NCBI RefSeq assembly: GCF_027988105.1
Contig: NZ_JAQJZJ010000004.1
Coordinates: 124,001 to 188,000 of the forward strand
DNA from: Pseudomonas aestuarii
Lineage (GTDB): Bacteria > Pseudomonadota > Gammaproteobacteria > Pseudomonadales > Pseudomonadaceae
Direction of reading: 5' to 3'
DNA length: 64,000 nt
The number at the start of each line of letters is the position of its first letter. Position 1 is the stretch's first letter. This document shows, one piece after another, positions 1 through 8,792 of this stretch. The notes beneath the pieces were generated by a model, which was not told the DNA's origin, ran no database searches, and saw only the letters and a list, made by a program, of their open reading frames with translations. Both the position numbers and the translations under genes were made by a program.

Positions 1-272
1 GTCTCATAGGCCGCACGCAACTCGGCGTTGTTGCACACCGCATTGAGGTGACTGACCGGGCTCCAGGCGCGGCCCAGGCGATCATTCAATTCGTCGAGCG
101 CCAGCACCAGCCCGTCCCAACTCGGCTGGCTGGCCTGGCGGCCGAGCAACTCGGCGATGGCCGCGCGGTTGTCGGCGAGAATGCTATCGATGGCCGGCTC
201 GACGTGCTCCGGGCGAATTGCGGAGTAGGGCGGCAGGTCGAAATCTTGCAGCAGCGGATTGTTCGCAGTCAC
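1..272 (-). CDS. prlC: Oligopeptidase A (N-terminal part, cut by window edge)
   Basis: Zinc metallopeptidase of the M3 family that degrades oligopeptides, including cleaved signal peptides, in the cytoplasm. Only about the first 90 residues are present; the HExxH catalytic region lies outside the window. Read on the minus strand from a GTG at 272, the protein begins MTANNPLLQDFDLPPYSAI and continues with RPEHVEPAID, the usual start of PrlC/oligopeptidase A. The GTG was chosen because the recognisable family N-terminus begins exactly there. In P. aeruginosa prlC sits next to the same gamma-carbonic-anhydrase-like gene found just downstream here, which supports the call. Confidence 0.85.
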   Translation of the reverse strand, partial: MTANNPLLQDFDLPPYSAIRPEHVEPAIDSILADNRAAIAELLGRQASQPSWDGLVLALDELNDRLGRAWSPVSHLNAVCNNAELRAAYE

Positions 273-417
273 GGTGGCACCTTGGCTAATTCGGGCGGCG
301 TCGAACGCGCCGTAATGGCGGCTATCTTAATACAAGCCAGGCCCGCGGCCGCAGCAAAGCGCTCTATCGGCACGATTGACCTGACGGGAGCACATCAGCG
401 CGCCCCCGGCCGTGATG

Positions 418-2109
418 CTAGCCCTGGTAACACACCAACTGGTCGCGGCCGCCGCGCTTGGCGGCGTAGAGCGCCTCATCGGCGGCGGCAAACAGCTGTT
501 CGGGCTGTTCGAAGGGACCATCGGCCAGGCTGGCCAGGCCGATACTCAGGGTCAGGGGCACATCGCCCTCGTCCAGATTGGCCAGCTCGCGGCGCAAGCG
601 TTCGGCCAGCACCTTGGCGTCCTCTGCACTGCTGTTCGGCATGATCACGGCGAATTCCTCACCACCGTGGCGGCAGGCAATGAACGGCTTGCGCACCTGA
701 CATTGCAGCAGCCGCGCCAGCTTCTGCAGGGCGCGGTCGCCAGCCTGATGGCCGTGGTTGTCGTTGAAGCGCTTGAAGTGGTCGATGTCCAGCAGCAACA
801 GGCTGAGCGGCCGGCCGAGCTGACGCGCCACCTGCAGCTCCTTGTGCATCTGACTGTCAAAGTGGCGGCGATTGCACAGGCCGGTCAGGGCGTCCAGATA
901 GCTGCTGCGCTTCAACTCGCGCACCCGGCTGCCGAGGGCCAGCGACAGCAGCAGCATCTCGATCAGCGAGCCGAGCTGGAAGGCATTCTGCGTGAGCACA
1001 TTGTGCGGCAGCCAGCCGAAGGACTTCAGCATGTAGATCACCACCCCGACCAACAACGCGCTCCAGGCCAGCAGGTAGTAGCGGGCCGGACGGGCACCGG
1101 CCAGTAGCGCGACCACCCCGAGCAGCAGCAACTGCAGGGTGATCACCAGGGTCAGCGCGGCAAACGGCTGGATCAACTGGCCATAACTGAACCCGGGGAT
1201 GCCCAGCATCAGCAACACGCACAAGCCCTGCAGCACCTGACTGAGCCGATCCAGGCGCGGCGCCAACTGGCGGGTGGCGAGGATGCCGCGGGCGAACTGC
1301 AGGGCCCAGAGCAGCGACATCCCGAGCAGCAGCAGCAGGCTGTCATTGGCCAGGCGTGGGTTGTCCGGCCAGAGGAACTGGTAGCTCAGACCGTTGTGCA
1401 CGGCCATGTACAGGCCGTAGCAGCTGACATACAGCAGGTAGAAGAAGAATGCCCGGTCACGCACCACCAGGAACATGAACAGGTTGTACAGCACCAGCGA
1501 CAGGAAGGCGCCGTAGTAGAAGCCGTAGGCCAGCTGTTCCAGGCTGATGCGCTCGAACAGCGCCTGCGCCGAGGACAGGCTCAGGCCGATGTTGATCGGC
1601 CCGGCCGAGGCATAGCGCAGGTAATAGGTCTGCTCACTGTAGGGCGGCAGGTCCAGGCTGAAGATGAAATCGCGATGGTGGATCTCGCGGCTGGCGAAAG
1701 GCCGCCGGTCACCGGTGTTGCGCACCTGCCAGCTGCCATCTGGCTGAGGGCTCCAGAAGTCGAGCCAGTCGATCAGCGGATAGTCCTGGCGCAGCATCAG
1801 GTGGCGGATTTGCGCGCTGGGGTTGCTCAGGTGAACGCGCACCCACCAGGCCGAATGACTGAAGCCGAAATTGGCCGAGTCCGCTTGGTTGTCCCGGAAA
1901 TCCATGGCCTGGACCTGTTCCAGGCCGAGCTGGCCACTGGGGTCCTCCAGCAACTGCAGATGCGGCGCCAGGTTGAGCATCTCGCCCTGTTGTGGCGCAA
2001 GCAACGCGCTGGCCTCGGCCTGAACCAGCCCGAGACACAGCCACAGCGACAACCCTGCCAGCATGCGCCAGGCCGCCGCCCTTACACTCAATAAATCCCC
2101 CACCACCAT
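418..2109 (-). CDS. Membrane-bound diguanylate cyclase with 7TM-DISM sensor
   Basis: Predicted to make cyclic di-GMP in response to a periplasmic or membrane signal. From the ATG at 2109 the protein is 563 residues: a signal peptide-like hydrophobic stretch ending near QAEA, a periplasmic beta-rich 7TMR-DISMED2-type domain (about 45-180), seven hydrophobic helices (about 195-390) and a C-terminal GGDEF domain with an intact active site GGEEF at about 482-486. The inhibitory I-site (RxxD upstream of GGEEF) is not intact: the equivalent residues read RKPF. An upstream in-frame ATG at 2199 would add 30 residues, and one at 2064 would begin directly at the signal peptide, so the start is uncertain. 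It stands alone between prlC and the divergent carbonic-anhydrase-like gene. Confidence 0.85.
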   Translation of the reverse strand: MVVGDLLSVRAAAWRMLAGLSLWLCLGLVQAEASALLAPQQGEMLNLAPHLQLLEDPSGQLGLEQVQAMDFRDNQADSANFGFSHSAWWVRVHLSNPSAQIRHLMLRQDYPLIDWLDFWSPQPDGSWQVRNTGDRRPFASREIHHRDFIFSLDLPPYSEQTYYLRYASAGPINIGLSLSSAQALFERISLEQLAYGFYYGAFLSLVLYNLFMFLVVRDRAFFFYLLYVSCYGLYMAVHNGLSYQFLWPDNPRLANDSLLLLLGMSLLWALQFARGILATRQLAPRLDRLSQVLQGLCVLLMLGIPGFSYGQLIQPFAALTLVITLQLLLLGVVALLAGARPARYYLLAWSALLVGVVIYMLKSFGWLPHNVLTQNAFQLGSLIEMLLLSLALGSRVRELKRSSYLDALTGLCNRRHFDSQMHKELQVARQLGRPLSLLLLDIDHFKRFNDNHGHQAGDRALQKLARLLQCQVRKPFIACRHGGEEFAVIMPNSSAEDAKVLAERLRRELANLDEGDVPLTLSIGLASLADGPFEQPEQLFAAADEALYAAKRGGRDQLVCYQG

Positions 2110-2291
2110 CGAAAACCTGACCTTGCGTCTACGCGCCCCTCCGGCAACCGGGAGGAAGCTTTTTGCCGAATTCTGCCAGCACAAGTGGCCCTGAGCCATT
2201 AGTTTCCGGCGAGCGGTTCCGAGCGCAAGACCGGCGTTATCGGTCAGAGTTGATTACACTCAGGAAAAACCCAGCTCGGGAGACTCCCATC

Positions 2292-2837
2292 GTGGCCATC
2301 CGCAGTTACCAACAGTTCACTCCGCTGCTCGGCGAGCGGGTATTCGTCGATACTTCCGCCGTGGTGCTCGGCGATGTCGAAATCGGCGCCGACAGTTCGA
2401 TCTGGCCGCTGGTGGTGATCCGTGGCGACATGCACAGCATCCGCATCGGCGAGCGCACCAGCATCCAGGATGGCAGCGTGCTGCACATCACCCACGCCGG
2501 GCCCTTCAACCCGCGCGGCTACCCGCTGAATATCGGCGACGACGTGACCATCGGCCACAACGTCACCCTGCACGGCTGCAACATCGCCAACCGGGTGCTG
2601 ATCGGCATGGGCAGCATCATCATGGATGGCGCGGTGATCGATGAGGAAGTGGTGCTCGGCGCCGGCAGCCTGGTCACCCCCGGCAGCCACCTGGAAAGCG
2701 GCTACCTGTACATCGGCAGCCCGGCGAAACAAGCCCGCGAGCTGAGCGAAAAGGAACGCAGCTACTTCCGCTACAGCGCCGACAACTACGTGCGCCTGAA
2801 GGATCAGCACCTGATGGAAGAAGGTTACGCCGGCTGA
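2292..2837 (+). CDS. Gamma carbonic anhydrase family protein (YrdA-like)
   Basis: A 181-residue left-handed beta-helix protein of hexapeptide repeats (for example IGADSSIWPLVVIRGD) related to E. coli YrdA and gamma carbonic anhydrases. Metal-binding histidines are seen in HITHAG and IGHNVTLHGC, as in the family; whether it hydrates CO2 is not known. The GTG at 2292 was chosen because a Shine-Dalgarno sequence (GGGAG) lies about ten bases upstream and the family N-terminus (MAIRSYQQFTP) starts there; an ATG at 2163 would add 43 residues that do not match the family. It is divergent from the diguanylate cyclase and followed after 70 bp by a HAD phosphatase gene on the same strand. Confidence 0.9.
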   Translation: MAIRSYQQFTPLLGERVFVDTSAVVLGDVEIGADSSIWPLVVIRGDMHSIRIGERTSIQDGSVLHITHAGPFNPRGYPLNIGDDVTIGHNVTLHGCNIANRVLIGMGSIIMDGAVIDEEVVLGAGSLVTPGSHLESGYLYIGSPAKQARELSEKERSYFRYSADNYVRLKDQHLMEEGYAG

Positions 2838-2907
2838 CCACCTGGCGCGCTCCTGCCAGGATCGCGCGTCGTCCTTGCCCTGTTTTCAGCCCCTGGATAC
2901 TAGTGAC

Positions 2908-3555
2908 ATGCACTACCAGCACATCCTCTTCGACCTCGACGGCACCCTGACCGACCCGCGCGAGGGGATTACCCGTTCGGTGCAGCATGCGCTGGCGCAA
3001 CTCGGCATCGTCGAACCTGACCTGCAGGCGCTGGAGCATTTCATCGGCCCGCCGTTGCTGCAGTGTTTCATGCAGACCTATGGCTTCGACGAGGCCACGG
3101 CCTGGCGGGCGGTGGGGCATTACCGCGAAAGGTTTCGCGAGGTCGGGCTGTATGAGAATCGGCTGTTCGATGGCGTGGGCGAGCTGCTGGAACTGCTGCT
3201 CACGCAGCAGCGAACCCTGTATATCGCCACCAGCAAGCCGGCGGTATTTGCCGTGGAGATTGCCCGGCACTTCGATTTCGCCCGGCACTTCAAGGTGATA
3301 TACGGCAGCGAACTGGACGGCACGCGCACCGACAAGGTCGAGCTGATCGGCCATCTGCTGGAGCGGGAAGGCTTATCGGCCAATAGCACCCTGATGATCG
3401 GCGACCGCAAGCACGATTTGATCGGCGCACGGCGCAACGGCCTGGATGCGGCGGCGGTGGGCTATGGTTTCGGCAGCCATGAGGAGTTGCAGGCCGAGGC
3501 GCCGACCTATCATTTCGCCAGCCTGGCCGAACTGCACCGGGCCTTTATCGACTGA
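2908..3555 (+). CDS. HAD-superfamily hydrolase, phosphoglycolate phosphatase-like
   Basis: A 215-residue cytoplasmic phosphatase of the HAD family, subfamily IA. Motif I is FDLDGTLTD close to the N-terminus (nucleophile and acid/base aspartates), motif II includes the threonine in IATSKP, and motif III/IV is MIGDRKHDLIGA. The cap domain lies between motifs I and II. It resembles Gph/YjjG-type enzymes, but the substrate cannot be read from sequence. The ATG at 2908 was preferred over an upstream one at 2875 because the catalytic strand normally starts within a few residues of the N-terminus. It follows the gamma-carbonic-anhydrase-like gene, as in other pseudomonads. Confidence 0.88.
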   Translation: MHYQHILFDLDGTLTDPREGITRSVQHALAQLGIVEPDLQALEHFIGPPLLQCFMQTYGFDEATAWRAVGHYRERFREVGLYENRLFDGVGELLELLLTQQRTLYIATSKPAVFAVEIARHFDFARHFKVIYGSELDGTRTDKVELIGHLLEREGLSANSTLMIGDRKHDLIGARRNGLDAAAVGYGFGSHEELQAEAPTYHFASLAELHRAFID

Positions 3556-3605
3556 GACCCGGGATAGGCAGGCGTGAGGCGCGGATGGACAGGCCACTAC
3601 GCGAC

Positions 3606-3851
3606 TCACCCATTCTCCTGTCCGCCGTTCTTCTGGTAGATGATCTTCTTGGTGCCGCCGGCGCAGCTGCCGACCACCATGCTCTGATCCTGCACCTCGT
3701 CGTTGTCGACGATCTCCAGGGTGTAGCTGGACACGCCAGCGGCCTGGATCTTCACCTCGATTTCCTGCTTCAGTTCCTCGCAGGGCTTGGGCGCCGCCCA
3801 TGCAACGCTGCCGAGCAACCCAAGCAGCACCGCCACTGTCCATCGGTTCAT
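3606..3851 (-). CDS. Small secreted DUF1161 protein
   Basis: An 81-residue protein with a clear cleavable signal peptide (MNRWTVAVLLGLLGSVAWA) followed by a short mature domain with two cysteines, in PKPCEEL and VGSCAGG, that may form a disulfide in the periplasm. This matches the DUF1161 family as I recall it; no function is known. The ATG at 3851 was chosen because it places the signal peptide at the N-terminus. It is convergent with the HAD gene and lies 62 bp downstream of the lipoprotein peptidase gene on the same strand. Confidence 0.8.
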   Translation of the reverse strand: MNRWTVAVLLGLLGSVAWAAPKPCEELKQEIEVKIQAAGVSSYTLEIVDNDEVQDQSMVVGSCAGGTKKIIYQKNGGQENG

Positions 3852-3913
3852 CGTGCACCGCCTTGCTGTTGCGAAACTCTCCCCTGTTTGACTGGCGCGC
3901 GGTACAGCAAGTT

Positions 3914-4999
3914 CTAGCGGGCTTTGGCCAAGGCTTGCAGTGCCGCGGTGCGGTCCCCGGCTGGCAACTTGCCGAGAACGGCGGCTCGTCGATAGAAGCG
4001 CGACCAATCGCCGCCGACCTCGGCGAAGATGGTGGCGAACGCCGGGACCCACTTGTGGTACAGGCCGAACGGCAGCAGCTTGGCGTTGTTCAGCGGCGCC
4101 GCGACCCAGGCGTCGTAGCGGCCGCGACCGCCCCACTCGCGCTCACGCAGGGCGCGGTACTCCTGGCGCAGACGTTCGAACTCGGCCTGCTTGGCCACCC
4201 GCGTGGCGTCTGTTGTCAGGTCGCGGGCATACAGTTGCTTGAGGCGCGCGCGGCTGGCCAGCACCAGCGCGATGAACTGTTCATGCTGCCTGGCTTCGCG
4301 ACGCCCGCCGGCACTCAAGCCCAAGCCGCGCGCCTGCTGCCACTGGCGCAGTCCTTCGCGCTCGACGAAGGTGGCGAAGGATTCGTTGAACGCGGTGTCG
4401 TCGGCCACATACAGTTGCTGGTGGGCCAGTTCGTGGAAGATCACCGCCACCAGGCGTTCATCGCTCCAGCGCAGCATGCTGCTGAGAATCGGGTCGTCGA
4501 ACCAGCCCAGGGTGGAATAGGCCTCGACCCCGGCCAGGTAGGTGTCGAAGCCGCGCTGCTTGAGTAGGGCCGCCGCGCCACGGCCGCGGCCCAGGCTGTA
4601 GTAGCCGCGATAGGCCACGCAGCCGGCGATGGGAAAGCAGTGCAGCTCGGGCTGGACGGAAAACTCCGCCGTGGCGAACAGGTTCCACACCACGAAAGGC
4701 CGCTGGATATCGGCATACAGGCGGTAGCTGCGGTTATCCGGCAGGTCCAGCTCGGCACTGGCAAAGTCGCGCACCTGCTGAGTCAGAATCAGGCGTTGCT
4801 GCAGGCCGGGATCCACCTGCGGATCATGCAGCAAGGCAGCCACCGGTTGGCGCGCCTGCAGCAACTGCAGCTGACCCCGGGCCAGGTGGCCGTAATAATC
4901 CAGGGTGCCGCAACCGCCGAGTAACAGCAGCGCCGCCAGCAGCGGAACCCAGGGCCGGCAGATGGTGTCGACAAAAGAGTGAGCGATGCGATAGGTCAT
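3914..4999 (-). CDS. Predicted lipoprotein aminopeptidase (COG4324-like)
   Basis: A 361-residue membrane-anchored predicted zinc metallopeptidase. The N-terminus has a hydrophobic segment and a lipobox (LLLLGGC) about 30 residues in, which would make it a lipoprotein. The zinc-binding signature HELAH is present mid-protein, followed about 20 residues later by NESFATFVEREG, which supplies the third ligand and completes the gluzincin pattern. Such proteins are annotated as putative aminopeptidases; the substrate is unknown. A GTG three codons upstream (5008) is an alternative start. The gene precedes the DUF1161 gene on the same strand. Confidence 0.82.
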   Translation of the reverse strand: MTYRIAHSFVDTICRPWVPLLAALLLLGGCGTLDYYGHLARGQLQLLQARQPVAALLHDPQVDPGLQQRLILTQQVRDFASAELDLPDNRSYRLYADIQRPFVVWNLFATAEFSVQPELHCFPIAGCVAYRGYYSLGRGRGAAALLKQRGFDTYLAGVEAYSTLGWFDDPILSSMLRWSDERLVAVIFHELAHQQLYVADDTAFNESFATFVEREGLRQWQQARGLGLSAGGRREARQHEQFIALVLASRARLKQLYARDLTTDATRVAKQAEFERLRQEYRALREREWGGRGRYDAWVAAPLNNAKLLPFGLYHKWVPAFATIFAEVGGDWSRFYRRAAVLGKLPAGDRTAALQALAKAR

Positions 5000-5080
5000 A
5001 CCCAGCACGCTAGCGCATTGCAGCTGCTGTCCGCACTATCGGCGTACGCTAATTGCATAGCATTAACTGCGGAGTCTTCC

Positions 5081-5494
5081 ATGCGTTATCCAGCCCTGAT
5101 TGTCGGCCTGTTGCTTCTCAGCGCCTGTGCCTCACCGCTGCCGCCGCGCGACCCCGGCCTGGCCTGGGTCGACCTGTACACCACGGCCAGCGATCTGCTG
5201 ATGGCCGAGGAACTCGACGGCCAGCGCGTCAACGATGGCCGCTACTTCCAGATCACCCCGGGCGCCCACGAACTGATCGCACGCTACCAGTTCGACGTGC
5301 CGGGCGGCGGCAGCCTGATGGCCGAGCCGGTCCAGCGCACCTGCGAGATCCGCGTGCGCTATGACGACTTCGCCGCCGGTCAGCGCTACCGGATCGAAGC
5401 GCGGGAACTGGCGATGAGTGCCCAGGCCTGGCTCTACGACGCGCAACGCAATGTGCTGGCACGGGCCAAGGTACTGCGCTGCGGCGTGTTCTAG
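5081..5494 (+). CDS. Small lipoprotein of unknown function
   Basis: A 137-residue exported protein with a short type II signal peptide (MRYPALIVGLLLLSACAS; lipobox LSAC). The mature part contains a PEGA-like beta pattern (GRYFQITPGAHELIARYQF) followed by a pair of cysteines, suggesting a small outer-membrane or periplasmic beta domain. The ATG at 5081 is preceded by GGAG and puts the signal peptide at the N-terminus; an upstream start at 4979 would bury it. It is divergent from the predicted peptidase gene, with only 81 bp between the starts. Similar lipoproteins occur at this place in other pseudomonads; no function is known to me. Confidence 0.8.
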   Translation: MRYPALIVGLLLLSACASPLPPRDPGLAWVDLYTTASDLLMAEELDGQRVNDGRYFQITPGAHELIARYQFDVPGGGSLMAEPVQRTCEIRVRYDDFAAGQRYRIEARELAMSAQAWLYDAQRNVLARAKVLRCGVF

Positions 5495-5507
5495 CACGAG
5501 CCGGCAA

Positions 5508-5536
5508 GCCGATCCGCCGGCAACGGGTGGATCGGC
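5508..5536. terminator. Hairpin after the lipoprotein gene
   Basis: The inverted repeat GCCGATCC (5508-5515) and GGATCGGC (5529-5536) lies just after the stop codon of the lipoprotein gene. There is no T-run, so it is at best a weak terminator or an RNA-stabilising hairpin. Confidence 0.35.
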
Positions 5537-5600
5537 ACAATGCCGATGAGTGGGCCAGGCATGGGTTGCTGCACCCTGAGCCGCGCTCGGTCTACATCGC

Positions 5601-6026
5601 TCAGCTGTCGAGCACCGCTTCCAGGGTGATCTCGGCATTCAGCACCTTGGATACCGGGCAACCATTCTTGGCGGCCTCCACCGCCTGCTCAAAGGCGGCC
5701 CGATCCGCACCCGGGATCTTCGCGCGCAGGCTGAGATTCACGGCGGTTATGGCGAAGCCGCCGTCGACCTTGTCCAGCGTTACCTCGGCCTTGGTCTCGA
5801 TGCTTTCGGCGGTCATCCCGGCGTCACCCAGTTCCTTGGACAGGGCCATGGAAAAACAGCCGGCATGGGCCGCGCCGATCAGCTCTTCCGGGTTGGTGCC
5901 CGGCTGATCCTCGAAACGCGTATTGAAGCCATAGGGACTGCTGGACAAGGCACCGCTCTGGGTGGAAATAGTGCCTGTGCCGTCTTTGAGGCCGCCTTGC
6001 CAGTGGGCCGATGCTGTCTTTTTCAT
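5601..6026 (-). CDS. osmC: OsmC-family peroxiredoxin
   Basis: A 141-residue thiol peroxidase that reduces organic hydroperoxides. The two redox cysteines are visible in AHAGCFSMAL and KNGCPVSKVL, the peroxidatic and resolving cysteines of the OsmC/Ohr fold; the N-terminus MKKTASAHWQGGLKDGTG and the NPEELIGAAHAGCF block are typical of the OsmC branch rather than Ohr. It is probably induced by osmotic or stationary-phase stress in related bacteria, but no specific promoter was identified here. The downstream neighbour on the same strand is the lipoprotein region; upstream is the flavin monooxygenase gene, 67 bp away on the same strand. Confidence 0.93.
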   Translation of the reverse strand: MKKTASAHWQGGLKDGTGTISTQSGALSSSPYGFNTRFEDQPGTNPEELIGAAHAGCFSMALSKELGDAGMTAESIETKAEVTLDKVDGGFAITAVNLSLRAKIPGADRAAFEQAVEAAKNGCPVSKVLNAEITLEAVLDS

Positions 6027-6093
6027 CTAAACGCTCCATTGCATAAGGGCTACAGAGTTCAGAGGGCTATAGGCGCGACAAGTTCGCGGCGAT

Positions 6094-7095
6094 TTAGCCG
6101 GCACGCACCTGGGCGACAATCTCGAAGGCGCGCAAGCGGTCGGCGAACTCGTAAAGATCGCAGGTGAAGATCAGCTCGTCGGCGCCGGTCTGCTCCAGCA
6201 GCACCTCCAGGCGCGCCCGGACTTTCTCCGGGCCGCCGACCACCGCCATGCCGAAGAAGCTGGCAACCGCCTCTTTTTCGTGGGGCAGCCACAGCCCCTG
6301 CATGCTCTTGACCGGCGGTTTCTGCACCAGGCTGTGGCCACGGATCAGGGCAAGAATGCGCTGGTAGGCCGAGGTCGCCAGGTAGTCCGCCTGCTCGTCG
6401 CTGTCGGCGGCTACCAGTGGCACACCGAGCATCACATAGGGCTCATCGAGCACCGCCGAGGGTTTGAAGTGGTTGCGGTAGACGCGAATCGCCTCGTGCA
6501 TGTAGCGCGGCGCGAAGTGCGAGGCGAAGGCATAGGGCAGGCCTTTCTCGCCCGCCAACTGGGCGCTGAACAGGCTCGAACCGAGCAGCCAGATCGGCAC
6601 ATTGGTGCCTGTGCCCGGCATGGCGATGACCCGCTGATTCGGCGTGCGTGGGCCCAGATAGCCCTGCAACTCCTCGACATCGCGGGGGAAGTCATCGGCG
6701 CTGCCGCTGCGCTCGCGGCGCAGGGCATGGGCGGTGAACTGGTCGGCGCCGGGCGCGCGGCCCAGTCCCAGGTCGATGCGCCCCGGGTACAGGGTGGCGA
6801 GAGTGCCGAACTGCTCGGCGATCACCAACGGGGCGTGATTGGGCAGCATCACCCCGCCGGAGCCGACACGAATGGTCGTGGTGCCCGCGGCCAGGTAACC
6901 CAGCAGCACCGCGGTCGCCGAACTGGCGATACCGTCCATGTTGTGGTGCTCGGCCACCCAGAAGCGGGTGAAACCGAGGCGCTCGACATGTCGGGCCAGT
7001 GCCAGGGAGTTGTGCAACGCCTGCTCGGGTCCGCCGTCATCGCGGATCGGCGCGAGGTCGAGGGTGGAAATCTTGGTCTGTGCGAGTGCGCTCAT
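6094..7095 (-). CDS. Luciferase-like (LLM) flavin-dependent oxidoreductase
   Basis: A 333-residue TIM-barrel protein of the bacterial luciferase-like family, close to E. coli YhbW (group 1). Recognisable blocks are [19 protein letters not shown] near the N-terminus, [29 protein letters not shown] and [18 protein letters not shown]. It would use reduced FMN from a partner reductase; the substrate is unknown. The ATG at 7095 was chosen because an AGGGG Shine-Dalgarno lies just upstream; a start at 7161 would add 22 residues that do not look like the family. Confidence 0.88.
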   Translation of the reverse strand: MSALAQTKISTLDLAPIRDDGGPEQALHNSLALARHVERLGFTRFWVAEHHNMDGIASSATAVLLGYLAAGTTTIRVGSGGVMLPNHAPLVIAEQFGTLATLYPGRIDLGLGRAPGADQFTAHALRRERSGSADDFPRDVEELQGYLGPRTPNQRVIAMPGTGTNVPIWLLGSSLFSAQLAGEKGLPYAFASHFAPRYMHEAIRVYRNHFKPSAVLDEPYVMLGVPLVAADSDEQADYLATSAYQRILALIRGHSLVQKPPVKSMQGLWLPHEKEAVASFFGMAVVGGPEKVRARLEVLLEQTGADELIFTCDLYEFADRLRAFEIVAQVRAG

Positions 7096-7442
7096 CTGCC
7101 CCTGCCTGTTCGAATACGGTCTATCGAGGCGAGTCGACACCCGAGTGGAATGCGTGGGCATACTTTACGGCGTCCAGGGACGACCGGCCAGCAGGCGCCG
7201 CCTGCGCTGCACGGCGCGCGGCAGATCCTATGTCAGTGCGCCAGGACTGCAGGAGGGTGGCAAACCGACAACCCATCCACCAGCGCGGGGGATGGGTTGC
7301 CGGTTATCCACCCGGCTAGCGTCGCCCGCATCGACCCAGGCCAATCCGGGGCACGACCGTGGTCACAAGCCCCCTGCCCCGGATTGCCTTCGGGCTGCAT
7401 ATTTTCAAGGATCGCTGGGCGGCTGTTAAGCCAAGGGGCTGC
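7096..7442. other. Intergenic region, 347 bp
   Basis: The stretch between the flavin monooxygenase start and the end of the dodecin gene holds no supported gene. It contains one REP-like palindrome (listed separately at 7269-7299), a TTATCCACC sequence one base off a DnaA box just after it, and presumably the promoter of the monooxygenase gene, which I could not place. Confidence 0.6.
7269..7299. repeat. REP-like inverted repeat
   Basis: The arms CAACCCATCC (7269-7278) and GGATGGGTTG (7290-7299) form a perfect 10-bp inverted repeat with an 11-base loop. The GGATGGGTTG unit recurs at other intergenic sites in this window (near 25.7 kb and 39.4 kb), so it looks like a dispersed palindromic element of the Pseudomonas REP type. 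Confidence 0.6.
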
Positions 7443-7658
7443 TCAGCTATCGCTGATGCGGAAACCGACCTTGAGGGTCACCTGATAGTGGCCGACTTTG
7501 CCGTTTTCGATATGCCCGCGGTTTTCCAGGACTTCGTACCATTCCAGGTTGCGGATCGACTTGGCACACTCGGCCAGGGCATTGTTGATCGCCTCATCGC
7601 TGCTGATGCGCGAAGAGCCGACTACTTCGACTTTCTTGTAGGTGTGGTGATCAGACAT
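7443..7658 (-). CDS. Dodecin family flavin-binding protein
   Basis: A 71-residue protein, the usual dodecin length, which assembles into a hollow dodecamer that binds flavins (FMN, riboflavin or lumichrome) and acts as a flavin buffer. Family hallmarks seen are the YKKVEVVGSS start, the SSDEAINNALAECAKSIRNL helix, the key tryptophan in LEWYEV, and the GHYQVTLKVGF end strand. It is preceded by a clear Shine-Dalgarno (reverse complement of the GAGGAGAAACC region just upstream). It lies downstream of trpI on the same strand, 106 bp away. Confidence 0.92.
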   Translation of the reverse strand: MSDHHTYKKVEVVGSSRISSDEAINNALAECAKSIRNLEWYEVLENRGHIENGKVGHYQVTLKVGFRISDS

Positions 7659-7764
7659 GGCGGTTTCTCCTCGAAGGGGTAGTTAAACGCTAGTCGATAA
7701 GTCGGCAGTCCGCGGTTTCTCTTTGCTCGGATGAGCGGTACAGGCGGCGGTCGAATCGCCGCCT

Positions 7765-8652
7765 TCAGCCCGCCAACTCGCCGCGCAGCCACTCGGCCAG
7801 GCACTGCGCGCGCTTGTCCAGGCGCCGCGCGGGAACCCACAAGGCCAGCCGCGCCGGGGTTGCGACGAACCCCCAGGGGGCCACCAGACGCCCGGCTGCC
7901 AGATCGTCGGCAACCAGTTGTTGCGGCGCGATGGCCACGCCCAGGCCAGCCGCGGCGGCCTCCAGCAGGTAGTAGAGATGCTCGAAGCCCTGACCCAGCT
8001 TGAGTGCGCCCGACTCGAGGCCATTGCGCGCCGCCCAGCTCGGCCAGGCTTGCGGACGCGAGCTGGTGTGCAGCAAGGGTTCGCCCAGCAGTGCCGCTGC
8101 GGGTGCCTGGTGCAGCGCGGCAAAGCGCCCATAGCGCGGACTCAAGACCGGTCCTATGTGCTCGACCGCCAGCTCGAACACCTGCATGTCCGCCGGCCAG
8201 GGTGGCTCGGCAAACCACAGGGTGGCGTCGACCCCGGCGCGGCGTGGATCCAGCTCACCCTCGCTGGCCGAGAGTTGCAGGCGCAACTCCGGCAGTTCGC
8301 GATTGAGCCGATCCAGGCGCGGAATGAACCAGCGTGCCAGCAGGCTGCCCGGGCAGGCCAAGACGAAGGGCGCCTCGGCCTGCCCCTGCTGCAGTTCGCT
8401 GCAGACCGCCCGCAGCCGCTCGAACGCCTCGCTGCTGACATCGCGCAGGCGTACCCCGGCATCTGTGAGTTTAAGGCCACGCCCGTCCTTGACGAACAAG
8501 GCCACGCCGAGGTGCTCCTCCAGCGCCCGGAGCTGGCGGCTGACCGCGCCGTGGGTGACATGCAGCTGTTCTGCCGCCAGGCTGACGCTCTGCAGGCGGG
8601 CGGCGGCCTCGAACGCACGCAGGGCATTGAGGGGGGGGAGCGCTCGGGTCAT
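7765..8652 (-). CDS. trpI: TrpI, LysR-type activator of trpBA
   Basis: A 295-residue LysR-family regulator that in Pseudomonas activates trpBA in response to indoleglycerol phosphate. The N-terminal winged helix-turn-helix (about residues 7-65) includes [20 protein letters not shown] and [16 protein letters not shown], typical of the TrpI/GcvA branch; the rest is the periplasmic-binding-protein-like effector domain. The assignment to TrpI rather than another LysR protein rests on its divergent position 140 bp from trpB. The ATG at 8652 begins [15 protein letters not shown], as expected for the family. Confidence 0.92.
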   Translation of the reverse strand: MTRALPPLNALRAFEAAARLQSVSLAAEQLHVTHGAVSRQLRALEEHLGVALFVKDGRGLKLTDAGVRLRDVSSEAFERLRAVCSELQQGQAEAPFVLACPGSLLARWFIPRLDRLNRELPELRLQLSASEGELDPRRAGVDATLWFAEPPWPADMQVFELAVEHIGPVLSPRYGRFAALHQAPAAALLGEPLLHTSSRPQAWPSWAARNGLESGALKLGQGFEHLYYLLEAAAAGLGVAIAPQQLVADDLAAGRLVAPWGFVATPARLALWVPARRLDKRAQCLAEWLRGELAG

Positions 8653-8792
8653 CTGTGAGTTTTCCTGACAGGTTGCGGCAATCTTATCGCTTTTGTCCCG
8701 GCCCCCACAGCCTTATCCTGTGTCCATTGTCGCAGGAGCCGCAGGTCGCCATGCCCCGCCTCCCAGACGCCCAACACTCCCAGGAGAACGTC
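8653..8792. promoter_or_regulatory. trpI-trpB divergent control region
   Basis: This 140-bp region separates the divergent trpI and trpBA genes. In P. aeruginosa and P. putida TrpI binds the equivalent region and controls both directions; that is knowledge of the system, not a motif I could delimit. No leader peptide with tandem tryptophans was seen, so there is no sign of attenuation. A Shine-Dalgarno AGGAG (8782-8786) precedes the trpB start. Confidence 0.7.

Noticed and set aside
8653-8792. An N-terminal extension of TrpB from an ATG-like start at 8655
   Set aside because: The extension covers the TrpI control region and is not similar to TrpB; the start at 8793 has the Shine-Dalgarno and standard family N-terminus.
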